A stretch of 64,000 bases of DNA from Isochrysis galbana (Eukaryota > Haptophyta > Isochrysidales > Isochrysidaceae). The stretch covers positions 682,001-746,000 of the forward strand of contig CM030939.1 in assembly GCA_018136815.1 (NCBI GenBank), read 5' to 3'. The notes under the pieces were generated by a model that did no database searches, had not been told where the DNA came from, and saw only the letters and a list, made by a program, of their open reading frames with translations. Of this stretch, positions 1 through 9,414 are shown piece by piece (the stretch's first letter is position 1; every line of letters starts with the position of its first letter). The translations under genes and the position numbers were made by a program.

Positions 1-1487
1 GCTCGTTCCGGGAGAGGTCAGCGGTGGTGATGCGGGCGGAGGAGAGCAAGGGCGATGGAGCAGTGGCAGCAGTTGCAGAGCTCTGTGCTTCTCAGGCAGA
101 AGCGTCAACTTCCCGCGGGCATTCGGCACCCAAGGATCGAGGTCGGGCGAGGGCTGGAGCCTGACAGCGGTGTGCCAGTCGCCGCGCTAAGCCGCTGCCC
201 CGCTCCCTCTCGCGCGCGCGCAGGTGCTGTGGAGGAGGTCCTTGATGAACGCGGCAAATGCCGCGGCGCCGGCCGCTGCGAGCTCTCAGCGCGCCGCCGC
301 ATGGGCCGGGCATGCTGGAGACAACGCGGTTTCGCGAGCGCTCGAGACCTCAGGTGCGGCGTCAGGTACGATCTTGGTCTTCACCCTAGCTACGTGTGCG
401 ACGTGCTCCGTGTGCCGCCCATAACTCAAGCTGCCTCTGGCTATGCCGGCCAAGGCGTGCGCGAGGCGCGGCGTCGGCGCTATCGTGGCGCTTACGGCGC
501 CGTCAGCCGGCAACGGACACGAAACGACCGGCCGAAGGCGACGGCGCGCCGCCCGACGCCAAGCATCAGACGACCGAGCCGGTGGAGGCAACCGATCCGG
601 CCGACTGGATGGAGTCGGAAGCGTGGCCATTCGAGCCACTGTGCGCCAAGCTGCGCTGCTCGCTCTTCCATCCAAGGAGGGAGTAACGGCACCGCACGGC
701 GGCCGGGATGCGCTCCCTCCTCCGCTCGCACGGGCGGATGGCCGGCGCGGTGGGTGGCGTGCGCAGCTGCATCTCGGCGCAGCTGCAGGCTCAGTGGCTC
801 GAGGACTGAGCCATCCGGCTGCTCTAGATGCTGGCGCTCGACTGCTCCGGCGACTGGGCGGCGGGTGACCGCTTGACAGCGCACGTGCTTGACATCGCCA
901 CGCATGCGCTCGCGACGGTCGCCCAGCCGATGGCTGCCGAGACCACCGCTTCGGTGGCGGGAGTGCATCTCACAATAACGGCCGAGACGATGTAGGAGAT
1001 GCGGCATGGCGCGCGCTGCTCGCGCTCAAGTACTTGCTCGCCCTGCGGGCCGAACCTGCTCGATGGGCTGCTGCCTGCGCCTGCGGCGCAACTCGTGGAC
1101 GCGCTCACTGACAACGACGTGCATGCGGCGGCGGCCGCCGCACTGTTCGGCGTGGCGGGCCACCTGTGCGAGCGCGTGCCTGTACTGCTGCCCCGGCTCG
1201 TAGGCGCGCTCTGGGCGGCGCTCCGCTGACTCGACGACCTCACCTCCTCGACCGCCACAATGATGATGCTGTGCGCGCGCCTCTGCGATGAGTTGCCATG
1301 CGCGCAGCTTGCCGCCGCCGCTCCGCCACCCGACGACACTGTCGCGCTCGGTGCGCTCGGTGCGCTAGCATGCGCATGCGCACGCCATGCCACCGACGGC
1401 GGAAGCCGGTGGCTCCTCGAACTCTCGCCCGGGGCTATCCGAGCACTTCGGTGCGGTAGGAGTAAATGCTTTGGATCGCCCAACTAG
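1..1487 (+). pseudogene. MOT1: MOT1/BTAF1-like (TBP-associated SNF2 ATPase) N-terminal HEAT region, broken, copy A
   Basis: MOT1/BTAF1 removes TBP from DNA; its N-terminus is a long HEAT array. This stretch reads through several frames that match that array in order. Near 603-690 there is AWPFEPLCAKL then SLFHP, followed by a TAA where the family has W-E-V-R-H-G. RTAAGMRSLLRSHGRMAG continues after the stop. Near 787-850 QWLED, a TGA, AIRLL, a TAG and MLALD recall the family's QWLEDLAIRLL motif. Near 990-1290 EMRHG, LWAALR, a stop and LDDLTSSTATMM match its LLWD-x-L-x-DLDDLSPSTSSVM block. Several stops and at least two frameshifts rule out one protein. The 5' end lies outside the window. The first ~680 bp align with 26810-27450 (copy B). 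Confidence 0.8.
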
Positions 1488-1512
1488 CGCTGGACGAGGC
1501 CTCCAGTCATTG

Positions 1513-1655
1513 CGTCAGAGTTTTATTGTTGTGTTAGTATAACCTTACTGCTGCGGGACCGTAGCCCTTCGACGGCAACGGAGCCCCTACCCCGCGATGG
1601 GGGTGTGCGCGGTTGGCGCATGGCTCGTCCGGTGTATGTGGCTAGGAATGCTAGC
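1513..1655. repeat. Dispersed block S, copy 1
   Basis: Begins CGTCAGAGTTTTATTGTTGT and runs on through TAGTATAACC and GGCAACGGAGCCCCTACC. The same block occurs at 15382, 34246, 41004 and 60258, and in reverse near 48510. It directly follows the MOT1 relic. Its function is unknown; it could be the end of a mobile element or a promoter/leader module, read on the minus strand. Confidence 0.75.
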
Positions 1656-1664
1656 TAACAAGAT

Positions 1665-1775
1665 GTCATACGACGAGAGGGTGCAACCTCAGGTTTGGTT
1701 GTTTTTTCGGCAAGTGTCCCCATGTGGACGGTATAAGTTCTACTTGCAGGACCCCCTCATTAAAGTACAAAAGTG
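1665..1775. repeat. Short dispersed repeat ending in CAACCTCAGGTTTGGTTG
   Basis: The segment GGGTGCAACCTCAGGTTTGG followed by a T-run is also found near 57690-57730 in reverse and, more diverged, near 15770-15800. The T-run position suggests a retroelement 3' tail. No coding content was recognised. Confidence 0.5.
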
Positions 1776-2052
1776 CAGGTTTTAGATGGTAGTCTGACGA
1801 GCCGGCACCGTATGTATGTGCGCAGCAGTTGAAAGAAGTGCCAGAAGCGGGCCCACGCTAGAACTGGGCGTGCGTGTCCGCTTTATCGTTGGGCGCTTAG
1901 GTGCGGGGTTTGCCTCCGCGCGCGCCAGAATGCGGGCTCGGCCCCACCTGCCACCCGTCTGCACCCATGCCTCCCCTCCATATGTGGACAGATATTCACC
2001 TCGCTCCCCTAGCTCCTTGACCGCTCCGGCGAAACCTGCTTTGTTGCCGTTG

Positions 2053-2352
2053 ATGGAGAAGTTTGCTGACAACTGGATCGTTGTCCGACAGGCCAACGTG
2101 TCTGTCATCTATGGGCTCTCGGGGCTCCTCTCACCTGTACGGGGGTGGATCCCAATGCTGACATTCATAGAAAGCCCCGACTCGCACGTTCGCGAGCAGG
2201 CCATCACGATACTCACGCAGATGCTTGCCGCCAGCCCCGACCAACCCCTCGAGCTGCACCGCGCCGCCCTCACTGCACTCTGTCCCGCCCTTGATGACGC
2301 AAAGTCCAGGGTGGCCAAGGCAGCCTATGACGCGCTGCCGATCATCGCTTAG
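2053..2352 (+). pseudogene. HEAT/TOG-like repeat fragment (99 codons)
   Basis: An open frame starting at ATG 2053 has helical-repeat character. It contains SPDSHVREQAITILTQML, then LHRAALTALCPALDDAK and SRVAKAAYDALPII, the pattern of paired HEAT helices seen in CLASP/TOG-type and importin-type proteins. At 99 residues it is far too short for those families, so I read it as an exon or captured fragment. It lies 0.5 kb downstream of the MOT1 relic, but I cannot match it to the MOT1 order. The frame is open upstream to 1816, where the translation looks non-coding. Confidence 0.45.
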
Positions 2353-2675
2353 TCGACACGACCTCGCTCTACCAGAGCACACTGAGCTGCGCGTGCGCGA
2401 GCGAATCATGCGAGGATGAATAGAAGAAGTGGGCAAGAAAGTACAGTTCGGACCGAATTTTACAGTAATAAACCCCCCATATGGGGACCCAAAAGTGCCC
2501 CACACATCCAACCCCCGTATGCAGGACCACACAGTATTCCCCCCCCCCCCGTCAGAAGGATAATTTTTCCCCGACCCAGCACAGCTTCGAACCAAGGTCC
2601 CCCCCGGCCTGGACCAGAGTCACATCCCACAGGGCCGTCGGACCCCCCAGTCGCTCCCCTCGCGGGCGGTTCAAG

Positions 2676-4009
2676 GGTGTCGTTCCGTCAATTATGGGAC
2701 ATCAACCGAACTGAGCCATCAAATGTCCATCCTCAGCGATGAGCGCGCTGGCCCGTGCTGCCAACCTCTGGTTTAACGTTATGTGCGAAAACGCGAAGCG
2801 CTGTAAGCGGACACAAAACACCATTTCACACTACAGACGTCCCTTTCTCCAGGCACCTGAGCACAGACACTGCGGCCTAGTTCCGTGACACAATCCTTTG
2901 TACCCTGAATCTCAACTATTGTTATAGTTCGAACGATGGAGCGCGCGCGGCTCCTGCCTTCCGGCCCCCCGCAGCCACGACGCCCCGGCCGGCAACGGCG
3001 CTCCCCTTGCCATCTCTGTAGGCCCTGCCGGCGCCCATGCCACGGCCGCCCGAGCAACCGCCACCGCCACCGTCTACGCAGCCGCCCTCGTCCTCTCCGC
3101 CGCCCGCCCAGTTCGAGTCGAGCAGATGCTCTAATAGAGCTGCAACAAGACCGGCAGCCGTTTTGGCAGGCGTGAGCGACAAGCCCTGCTGTGTGAGCAG
3201 GAGCAGCTGCGAGAGGACCACCCAGGGGGTGTCTGCGTTGGAGGAAGGGGGGAACGGGGCCCCCATGACCCTATCGGTTTTACTGATAGTTGTAAACAAG
3301 CAATATATATGTTACCCCCCAGGAGCCAACGCCCCCCAGGAGCTACCGGCGGCCCCGATAGCTATCGGGGGGAAATTTTTCCCGATCGCCAACAGTGCCC
3401 CCGAGAGCTACTGGGGGATCGAGAAAATCCCCCGAGAGCTATCGGGGGATAGCTCCTTGGGGGTGCCGTAAGCGGACCCCCCGATAGCTCCCATTGCTCA
3501 TGGAAGCTTTTCTCCTAGTCGTGCTTTCCAATCTACTCGGCAACTGCCCCCTGTCGTCTCGCTTACGCCTCAGCTGGCAATGGACCGGGCAAGCGTCGAA
3601 AGTGAACGTATTGAGTATCGGCCTTCTTGAGCACGGGAGAGCATCGCGAACCTGTTCCGACAGCTGGGCGTAGACCTCGTGGAGGAGAAGCCGCGCTGGG
3701 CAAGGGACTGAAGTGCGCGGCGCGATGTGAGCTAGTCCTGCCAAAATTCTCCCAACCAACTAGTCCTGCCAATTTGCGGATTTGCGGTCTGAAAGCGCGC
3801 GGCGCGAGGTGTTCGCCGTAGATATTTAGAGAACTTAGAATTTACTGCGGATGTGATGGCTCCACGCGCTCTGATATCCATTGTATTATTGCCACATTAC
3901 GGGTAAACAAACTTTTCTCACACACCCTAAATGAATATTGTTGTATAAATGACTATGGATATTTGATGGCTCCATTCGATTGATGTCCCATACTTGACGG
4001 AACGACACC
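2676..4009. mobile_element. Non-autonomous TIR DNA transposon, 1334 bp
   Basis: The two ends form inverted repeats of about 55 bp (2676-2730 and 3955-4009) starting GGTGTCGTTCCGTCAA, with about five mismatches. The flanks carry a matching 5-bp direct repeat, TCAAG (2671-2675 and 4010-4014). No transposase is encoded. The interior is patchwork: 2915-3110 resembles pieces of the GC-rich elements, 3209-3290 resembles the 5' part of the 865-bp retroelement, and 3310-3490 is a cluster of palindromes. A single further end of this family lies at 61394. Confidence 0.8.
3310..3490. repeat. Cluster of GATAGCTATC/GAGAGCTATC palindromes
   Basis: CCCCGATAGCTATCGGGG at 3353-3370 is a perfect 18-bp palindrome. 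Related units (CCCCCGAGAGCTA, CTATCGGGGGATAGCTCC, CCGATAGCTCCC) recur through the next 120 bp. The array could form several alternative hairpins. It lies inside the TIR transposon. Confidence 0.7.
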
Positions 4010-4164
4010 TCAAGGCAAGAGTCTCTTCATTATTTTTTTACAGTATCAACATTACAAGATCCCAGGTCCTACCCACACCAGCTTCACCCACCGATCCACG
4101 CACCGAGCCACGCTTCGTGGAACGCTAAGAGCGAACACGCAGACACGATCGCTCTGTTCAAGAT

Positions 4165-4180
4165 TCGACACTAGTGCTGA
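4165..4180. repeat. 16-bp target-site duplication, left copy
   Basis: TCGACACTAGTGCTGA here is repeated exactly at 5046-5061. Together the two copies bracket the 865-bp retroelement. Confidence 0.9.
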
Positions 4181-5045
4181 TATAAAACATCTGAAGATTC
4201 GGGCTACTCACGCTAGCTATCTATACAGTCCATATACTCACGGTACTCACTAACGACATCGCCTATACCCCAGTTTACTCACTCCCTTACACCACCCCCT
4301 TCATTCCTTTGTCTTTGGTATCGGGGGGGGGGGGGGCCGCGTGCACTACAACGGGCCAAGTGCAGGGGGTGGGCTGGGGCAGACCTGCTGGTGTGGTGTT
4401 CCTGTGGCAAAACAAACATAAACGCCTGTTGCATGTGACACCTCGTGCCCCTGGGAGGTCTCGGCCTCCTCTTCTCGCGTCTTTTTCAAGTAACGCCGCG
4501 CTTTCGCGGTATTCGTATGTCGCTCGGGGTGTCGGCCTGTAAACATACCGTAAACAGGTGTCAGTATTACCTTTTTATGTGTCAGATCGTGTCGTTTTCT
4601 TGTCGTGCTTTTTTCGTCGTTCTCTTCGCTCTCCTACGGGCGTGCGATGCCTGCGCGCGCCATGGCCCCCCTCTGAGGGGACCCTCGGGTCCCCCCAGAG
4701 GACCAGCTGGGCCAGCTCAGGGGGCAGTGGAGGCTGGGGCTGGGCCCCTGGCCTCTCCTGCCTCTCCCTCGCTGGCCTCGCTGGCCGTGGGTGCCTTCCT
4801 GTCGGCTCAGATGGTCTGTTGCTCAGTGGTGGAGGGGGGGGTCAGTACGAGCGAGAGCCAGTGCAGGCGAGTGCGTGCGGCGCGCGGCGCGCGCTCGGCG
4901 AGGGTCTGGGCCAGAGTGATGTCAGCTCAGCCCCTGCCAGCAGGCAGGGGCTGAGGTTGAGTGTGCAGGCCCACCCAGGGGGTGTCTGCGATGGAGGAAG
5001 GGGGGCACGGGGCCGCCATGACCCTATCAGTTTTACTGATAGTTG
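4181..5045 (-). mobile_element. Non-autonomous retroelement, 865 bp, copy 1
   Basis: It is flanked by perfect 16-bp direct repeats. On the minus strand it begins CAACTATCAGTAAAACTGAT, a small palindrome, and ends CTTCAGATGTTTTATA. Its last ~170 bp resemble the 3' UTRs of the LINE fragments at 25600-25900 and 30700-31000 (shared GGCCC-x-TAGTG, CCAAAGACAAAGGAATGA and GAATCTTCAGAT). The middle contains hairpin-prone GC blocks such as CAGCCCCTGCCAGCAGGCAG. No convincing ORF is present. It probably uses LINE enzymes in trans, as SINE-like elements do. A second copy lies at 18628-19490. Confidence 0.85.
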
Positions 5046-5061
5046 TCGACACTAGTGCTGA
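5046..5061. repeat. 16-bp target-site duplication, right copy
   Basis: This is an exact match to 4165-4180 and marks the right end of the 865-bp element. Confidence 0.9.
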
Positions 5062-5308
5062 AAGTGGAATTCAGGTAGTGGCTGCATCGGAATCGGAGCG
5101 GCGGATAGCGACACCGACGAGGCCATGGCGGCGATGTCACACGCATTCGACCGCACCATCGGTCTCGTCTCGGCACGCGACATCAACAATGAGGGCATCG
5201 AAGATCGAAGATGATGACGAAACGGCTATCACACTTATGCACGAGACCTTTGAAGAGATGGTTCTCGAAGAGGAAAGGGGTATGGACATGTGGTCTCGCT
5301 CAATCTGA
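5062..5308 (+). pseudogene. Short acidic ORF fragment next to the retroelement
   Basis: The frame ending at 5308 carries KIEDDDETAITLMHETFEEM and then LEEERGMDMW, which looks like real coding sequence for an acidic C-terminus. An alternative frame before ~5210 reads MAAMSHAFDRTIGLVSARD, so there may be a frameshift. The retroelement inserted immediately upstream. The gene is not recognised. Confidence 0.35.
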
Positions 5309-5309
5309 G

Positions 5310-5525
5310 GAGTGCGTGTGTTAGTGTGTGTGTTCCGTGTGCATGCGTGTGTGTGCGTGTGCGTGTACGTTGAATGAAATTACTAAATTACACATGAGCG
5401 TTTGTGTAAGCTGGCTGTTCGTTGTACAAGTATGAGAGCGCCGCGCAGCGGCGAAGAGCTCGCGAAGGTACCGGACACTGGATAGTGAGCAGAGGCGTCA
5501 ACGCGTCAACGCCCAACAAGCAGTA
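5310..5525. repeat. GT-rich simple sequence and non-coding stretch
   Basis: From 5316 to 5372 there is a degenerate (GTGT)n tract. The remaining bases to 5525 show nothing I can identify. Confidence 0.6.
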
Positions 5526-5689
5526 AGATGGATAACGGCCTTACCTTTGCCCTCATTCCCTCGCACCCTGCTGTATGGCCATTATGCAGCCGTAATGCCC
5601 TTATGGGAGTTCGTCCTACTACCGTTGAGGTGCTTGCCAGCGGCCTATGGCCTATGGCCTTATGCCTTATGTGTCCCGGTGCCCTTGTG

Positions 5690-6840
5690 CAAGGCCCTTA
5701 TGGGGGTAGTAGTACCGCCAGCGCTCAAGGCGCCGCCACAGCCCCCCGGTGTTGCCACCACCGCCGCTCGAGCCGCCTCCGTCCAAACCGCCGCCATTGC
5801 TGTCGGTCCTAGAGCCCCGCTCTCCGGCCTCACTGCCGTCGCAAGCTGCGCTGCTGCCCCGACCACCCCGACATACAGCCAGAGCCTCGCCGCCATCGCC
5901 GCCCTTCCGCGCCGCCGCCGCCGCTGTTGGCACCGTCGTCGCCGGAGCCAGGGCTGCCGCTATCAATGTAGTCCGCGAAGACGGTGGTGGCTCGAACGGT
6001 CGCGGTCCAAGCGGCGGAGCCAGCAGCACTCCGAGCGGCGGCCCCAGGACGAGCGAGAGACGCGCCTGCGGCGACGGCAGTGATGGCGTTTCGAGTAGTG
6101 GCTCCACTGCGAGTGGCGGCACTGGCGCCGAACGCAGAGAAAACGCGAGCGGCGAGCCCGACGACAGTGGCGAAGGAAGCAGCTGCGCTAGCTCTTCGGA
6201 CGGCGGCTGCAACGGCGGCTCCGGCGGCGCGCAGCGGCAGTGGCTCAGGCGACAGCGGCTCCGACGGTGGCGACAGTTGTGCGGACGGCAAAGGCAGCGG
6301 CAGCGGCGGCGGCTTGGAGAGCCGCCGCGCACGTGACAGGCTGAGATGGCACATGGAGGGGCTGAGCGGTGGCGGTAGCGACGCGGGCGGCGGCGGCGAC
6401 GGCTGGGAAGGCGGAAGCGGAGGCCTAACTGGCGGTGGCGCGTGGCGCAGCGGGCTGCTGGGGCAGCCGCGAGGAGAGTGGAGCCCGGACGACAGTGCCT
6501 GCGGTGGCCGAAGGGGCGGCGGGGCGTGCGCTGGAAGCGACTCGGGAGGCGGCCGCAGCAGTGGCGGCGCCACAACCGCCGACCAGGCCGCTGTCGGCCG
6601 AGCCACCGCCCCTGAGAAACCCTGCTGTCCGGTTCGGCGCCGCGCTCGCCGCCGCTGTGCCCGCGGCTTCCTGCGTCTGGGGCGCCGCTGCCTGCGCCGC
6701 CCGCGCCGTCCGAGCCGCCCGAGCCACTGCCGCCGCCCGAGCTACCACCACACTCGCCATTCTCACCCCTCCCTCTCCGTTTTGGCCCATCGTCGAGGGC
6801 GTCTGAGCCGCTGCTGCCCGCGCCGACGCTGTGCTCTCTC
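5690..6840. repeat. GC-rich low-complexity array, copy paralogous to 32500-33420
   Basis: This is a degenerate CCGCC/GGCGG array. The plus strand can be read as Pro/Ser-rich then Gly/Ser-rich, and the minus strand as Pro-rich, with long open frames on both strands. That is expected of triplet-biased repeats, so coding is doubtful. Shared landmarks with 32500-33420 include LEPPPSKP, LLSVLEP, ARAAAINVVR, GGASSTPSGGP and SGEPDDSGEGSSC. Confidence 0.7.
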
Positions 6841-7030
6841 TCTCTCTCTCTCTTCTTCTCCCTCTTCTCTCTCCTTCTCTCCCCCTATCTCTCTCACTCT
6901 TTTTTCTTTCCCCCCCCTCCGCGCGCTCTCTCTCTCGTCTCTCTTCTCTCTCTCTCTGCTCCCCTAAACAACCCCTTTTCTCTCCCTCTCTCTCCCTCTC
7001 CCCCCCCTCTCTCTGTTTGCTCCCTCCTGG
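6833..7030. repeat. (CT)n-rich pyrimidine tract
   Basis: About 200 bp are almost pure pyrimidine (CTCTCT, with some CCCC and TTTT) on the plus strand. No gene was seen. It follows the GC-rich array directly. Confidence 0.85.
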
Positions 7031-7272
7031 TGTCCTCCTCGCGTCTCGTCCTCCGCCGGGGGGGGCCGCCCCCCCCCCCCAGCGGTCTCTCGACTGACTC
7101 TCGGCGGGCGCCTGGGTAGTGTGTAGTGTACGAGAGATAGGAGTACGAGATACCTAAACAAGTGATTACGTCAGAAAGTGTAGTCTTGTAGAGCGTCTCG
7201 TTAGCTCGTTAGCTAGCATCCCTAGGCAAATACAAGTTGCGCAAACAAAAACAAAAAATCGGGGAGGGTTGG

Positions 7273-7645
7273 GGGAGCCAAGGGGTATCCAAAGAACAAG
7301 TGGGCTTTGTGCCTAGACGCATGATAGGGGAAGCCACTCATCTACTCAAGCTTGTCCAGGCCTTCCCGGACGACACGGACGAAGAGGGCCTCGCCCTTGC
7401 CATAGATTGGGAGACAGCCTTTGACCGGGTGAGCTGGGACTACTACCATAAAGCGGCCAGAGCACTAGGTTTCGGCCCGGGAAACTCCAAATGGCTCCGG
7501 ATTCTAACCAACACCGACGCGCTGCTGCCGACGACGCGATGGATAAAAAAGCAAACGGCAAACGGCACGCGAAGCCAACCTTTTACGATTCACTGCGGCA
7601 TGCCCCAGGGCTGCCCGCTATCTCCGCTAGCCTTTCTGCTAGTGA
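7273..7645 (+). pseudogene. LINE reverse-transcriptase fragment (palm region)
   Basis: The open frame matches the RT of the large LINE at 36501-38960. In order it has EQVGFVPRRMIGEAT, LALAIDWETAFDRVSWDYYH (motif A, catalytic Asp in AIDW), LGFGPG and GMPQGCPLSPLAFLLV (motif B). It stops before the FADD motif, so it cannot be active. Both ends are abrupt, which suggests rearrangement rather than simple 5' truncation. Confidence 0.9.
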
Positions 7646-7679
7646 GGAAGAAAGCTAAGCGACAAAAAGAGACTGTGGT

Positions 7680-7785
7680 GAAGGGAGTGGAGCTGTGGCT
7701 GTAGGGCGTGTAGAGGTGGAGGGGCAGCTGAATGTAACATGTGAGATATGGCCCTTCAGCGACATGGGGTGCGTGCTACCGGGGA
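7680..7785. repeat. Dispersed repeat shared with 28575-28665
   Basis: The segment with GTGGAGCTGTGGCTGTAGGG and TGTAACATGTGAGATA recurs at 28575-28665 with modest divergence. It has no recognised coding content. Confidence 0.6.
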
Positions 7786-7886
7786 CGGGGGAAGCACGCG
7801 ACAAGCGACAAGGGAGCCGAGGACGAGCGGGTGCCCTCAGGCGACATGCGACAGTACGAGGCGAAGGCGAGGGCAGGAGAGACACA

Positions 7887-8050
7887 AAAAAAATCTTCTT
7901 AAAAATCCCCGCTACATACGCGACATGAGGCAGTGTGCTGGTGTACCTCCCTACTACCCGCCTTTACCCCTATCAACCCCCTCCCCCTTCCCCAGTTCCC
8001 CCTTTGGCGGAGAAGCTGGTTCCGGGGCGTACGCCGTAGCTCACGACTTG
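7887..8050 (-). mobile_element. LINE 3' end fragment (minus orientation)
   Basis: Plus-strand AAAAAAAATCTTCTTAAAAA followed by CCCCGCTAC and GAGGCAGTGTGCT is the reverse complement of the 3' end of the large LINE (34676 onward). Read in the sense direction it ends in oligo(T). It is strongly 5' truncated. Confidence 0.75.
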
Positions 8051-8514
8051 TAACGCGACTACCGAGGTAACTACACAATCAGCCGATAGCCCGATGGCGC
8101 AGGAGGAAGGGGAGAAACATGCCGCCGGGGATCGGTTCACGCCGCCTGCCACTAGAAGTCCCACACACCCAGCCCCTAGGTAGTGCACGAGGGGACGCGC
8201 CGCAAGGCAATTATTAGAGGGGGGGAAAGGGGAGCGGGCGTGGCTGCATGGATGTTGTGCAGGGTCGCGCGCGCGGCGAGATCATTACAAAGGTTTTTTT
8301 AGTTGAGATACCTTCGAACGGAGGACATTCGACATTCGGTAAAACACATGCTTAAAGGCAATCCAACTCGCCAGAGACTCGCCTTGCCGTGAATCCAGCG
8401 TCGAATTGCCGCCGCTCGCACCGATGCCGCAGAGCCGCCGCGGCCCCTAACCAATACCAATGCCACCAAACAAAGCATGGAGGGTCGGCGCCGCACATCG
8501 CGGTGACGACGCTA

Positions 8515-9405
8515 CTAACACTTGCTTTGGAAAATGACCTCCTTGAACCGGCCCCTCCGGAAATTCTCCCGATGAAGGAATTTCTTCATGGACGGGATAA
8601 CAGACAACGACTTATCAAAGGTGCGCTCGGGCCCCCACTGCTTGGTGATGGACGTTGTATGTGGTTGAAGTGGAAGTGTCATGCCAGACAATCCGTGGGG
8701 GAGGAAGATGGCACAGCGTTGTTGGCGAGCAACGAAATCCTCTACGATGCTTGCTCCTTCAACGTAACTCACGTTAGCAAAGCGCCATGCTAATGGTTGG
8801 AACTCGATCACAGCAGCATCAATGCGATCCCAGATGGGTTCCAGATGCTTCAGCGCAAGGATCTCGTAGCCCTCTATATCCATCTTCATGACGATGCGTC
8901 TATTGGGGGGCAGCTTGTCAATGAGAGACACACGCGGAATGGGCCATGACAGTTCAGCTTGCTCCCCGGGCGGCAACTTTCGGAATTTCCGTCCTTCCTT
9001 CAATTCCAGACCGTGTGGCCACCGGCCCATCACGGCACTTGGGGATGCCATTACGTTGCACCCCTCGCGTGGCACAGATACGTTGCCCCTATCCTCGGCA
9101 TGCACATATCCATTGATAATCACTGGACGTTGACTGGGCAAGAGGTTGCATCTGAAACGCTCGACACAGCCCGGCTGCATCTCAACATAGTAGACGTGCT
9201 CCGACTTTTGCAGCGCAAGATACGAATAGGCCCCGATGTTACCGCCGATATCAAGAAAGACATGTTCGCTCGTCAGGTGTGGGAAGATGAAAAGAGGCAC
9301 GAGTGGCTCAACCTGGTGGAACTGAAACCAGAGCATCGGTGCACCAACTTTGATCGACGAGAGGCCCGGCCAGATCGATTTCAAGGAGAAGCTAGGGCAC
9401 GACAT
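8515..9405 (-). CDS. FkbM-family SAM-dependent methyltransferase
   Basis: FkbM enzymes O-methylate sugars or small molecules, and in algae they are often linked to glycans. The 296-residue protein has the SAM-binding motif I FLDIGGNIGAYSY (about residues 50-62), the acidic VYYVEMQP after the second strand (71-78) and MKMDIEGYE (173-181), the family signature with catalytic-site Asp/Glu. PRVSLIDKLPP precedes that strand. ATG 9405 was chosen because upstream of it the frame enters a heptamer repeat (9415-9655) reading SPLASRL. The frame stays open through the repeat to 10137, so a longer N-terminus cannot be excluded. No intron or lesion is visible. It is one of the best candidates for a working gene in the window. 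Confidence 0.88.
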   Translation of the reverse strand: MSCPSFSLKSIWPGLSSIKVGAPMLWFQFHQVEPLVPLFIFPHLTSEHVFLDIGGNIGAYSYLALQKSEHVYYVEMQPGCVERFRCNLLPSQRPVIINGYVHAEDRGNVSVPREGCNVMASPSAVMGRWPHGLELKEGRKFRKLPPGEQAELSWPIPRVSLIDKLPPNRRIVMKMDIEGYEILALKHLEPIWDRIDAAVIEFQPLAWRFANVSYVEGASIVEDFVARQQRCAIFLPHGLSGMTLPLQPHTTSITKQWGPERTFDKSLSVIPSMKKFLHRENFRRGRFKEVIFQSKC

Positions 9406-9414
9406 GTCTTTCCA

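Noticed and set aside
5667-6575. Long minus-strand ORF of 302 codons in the 5.7-6.8 kb array
   Set aside because: Both strands stay open because of triplet-biased repeats, and the translation is low complexity (Arg/Pro/His) with no domain. Treated as repeat.
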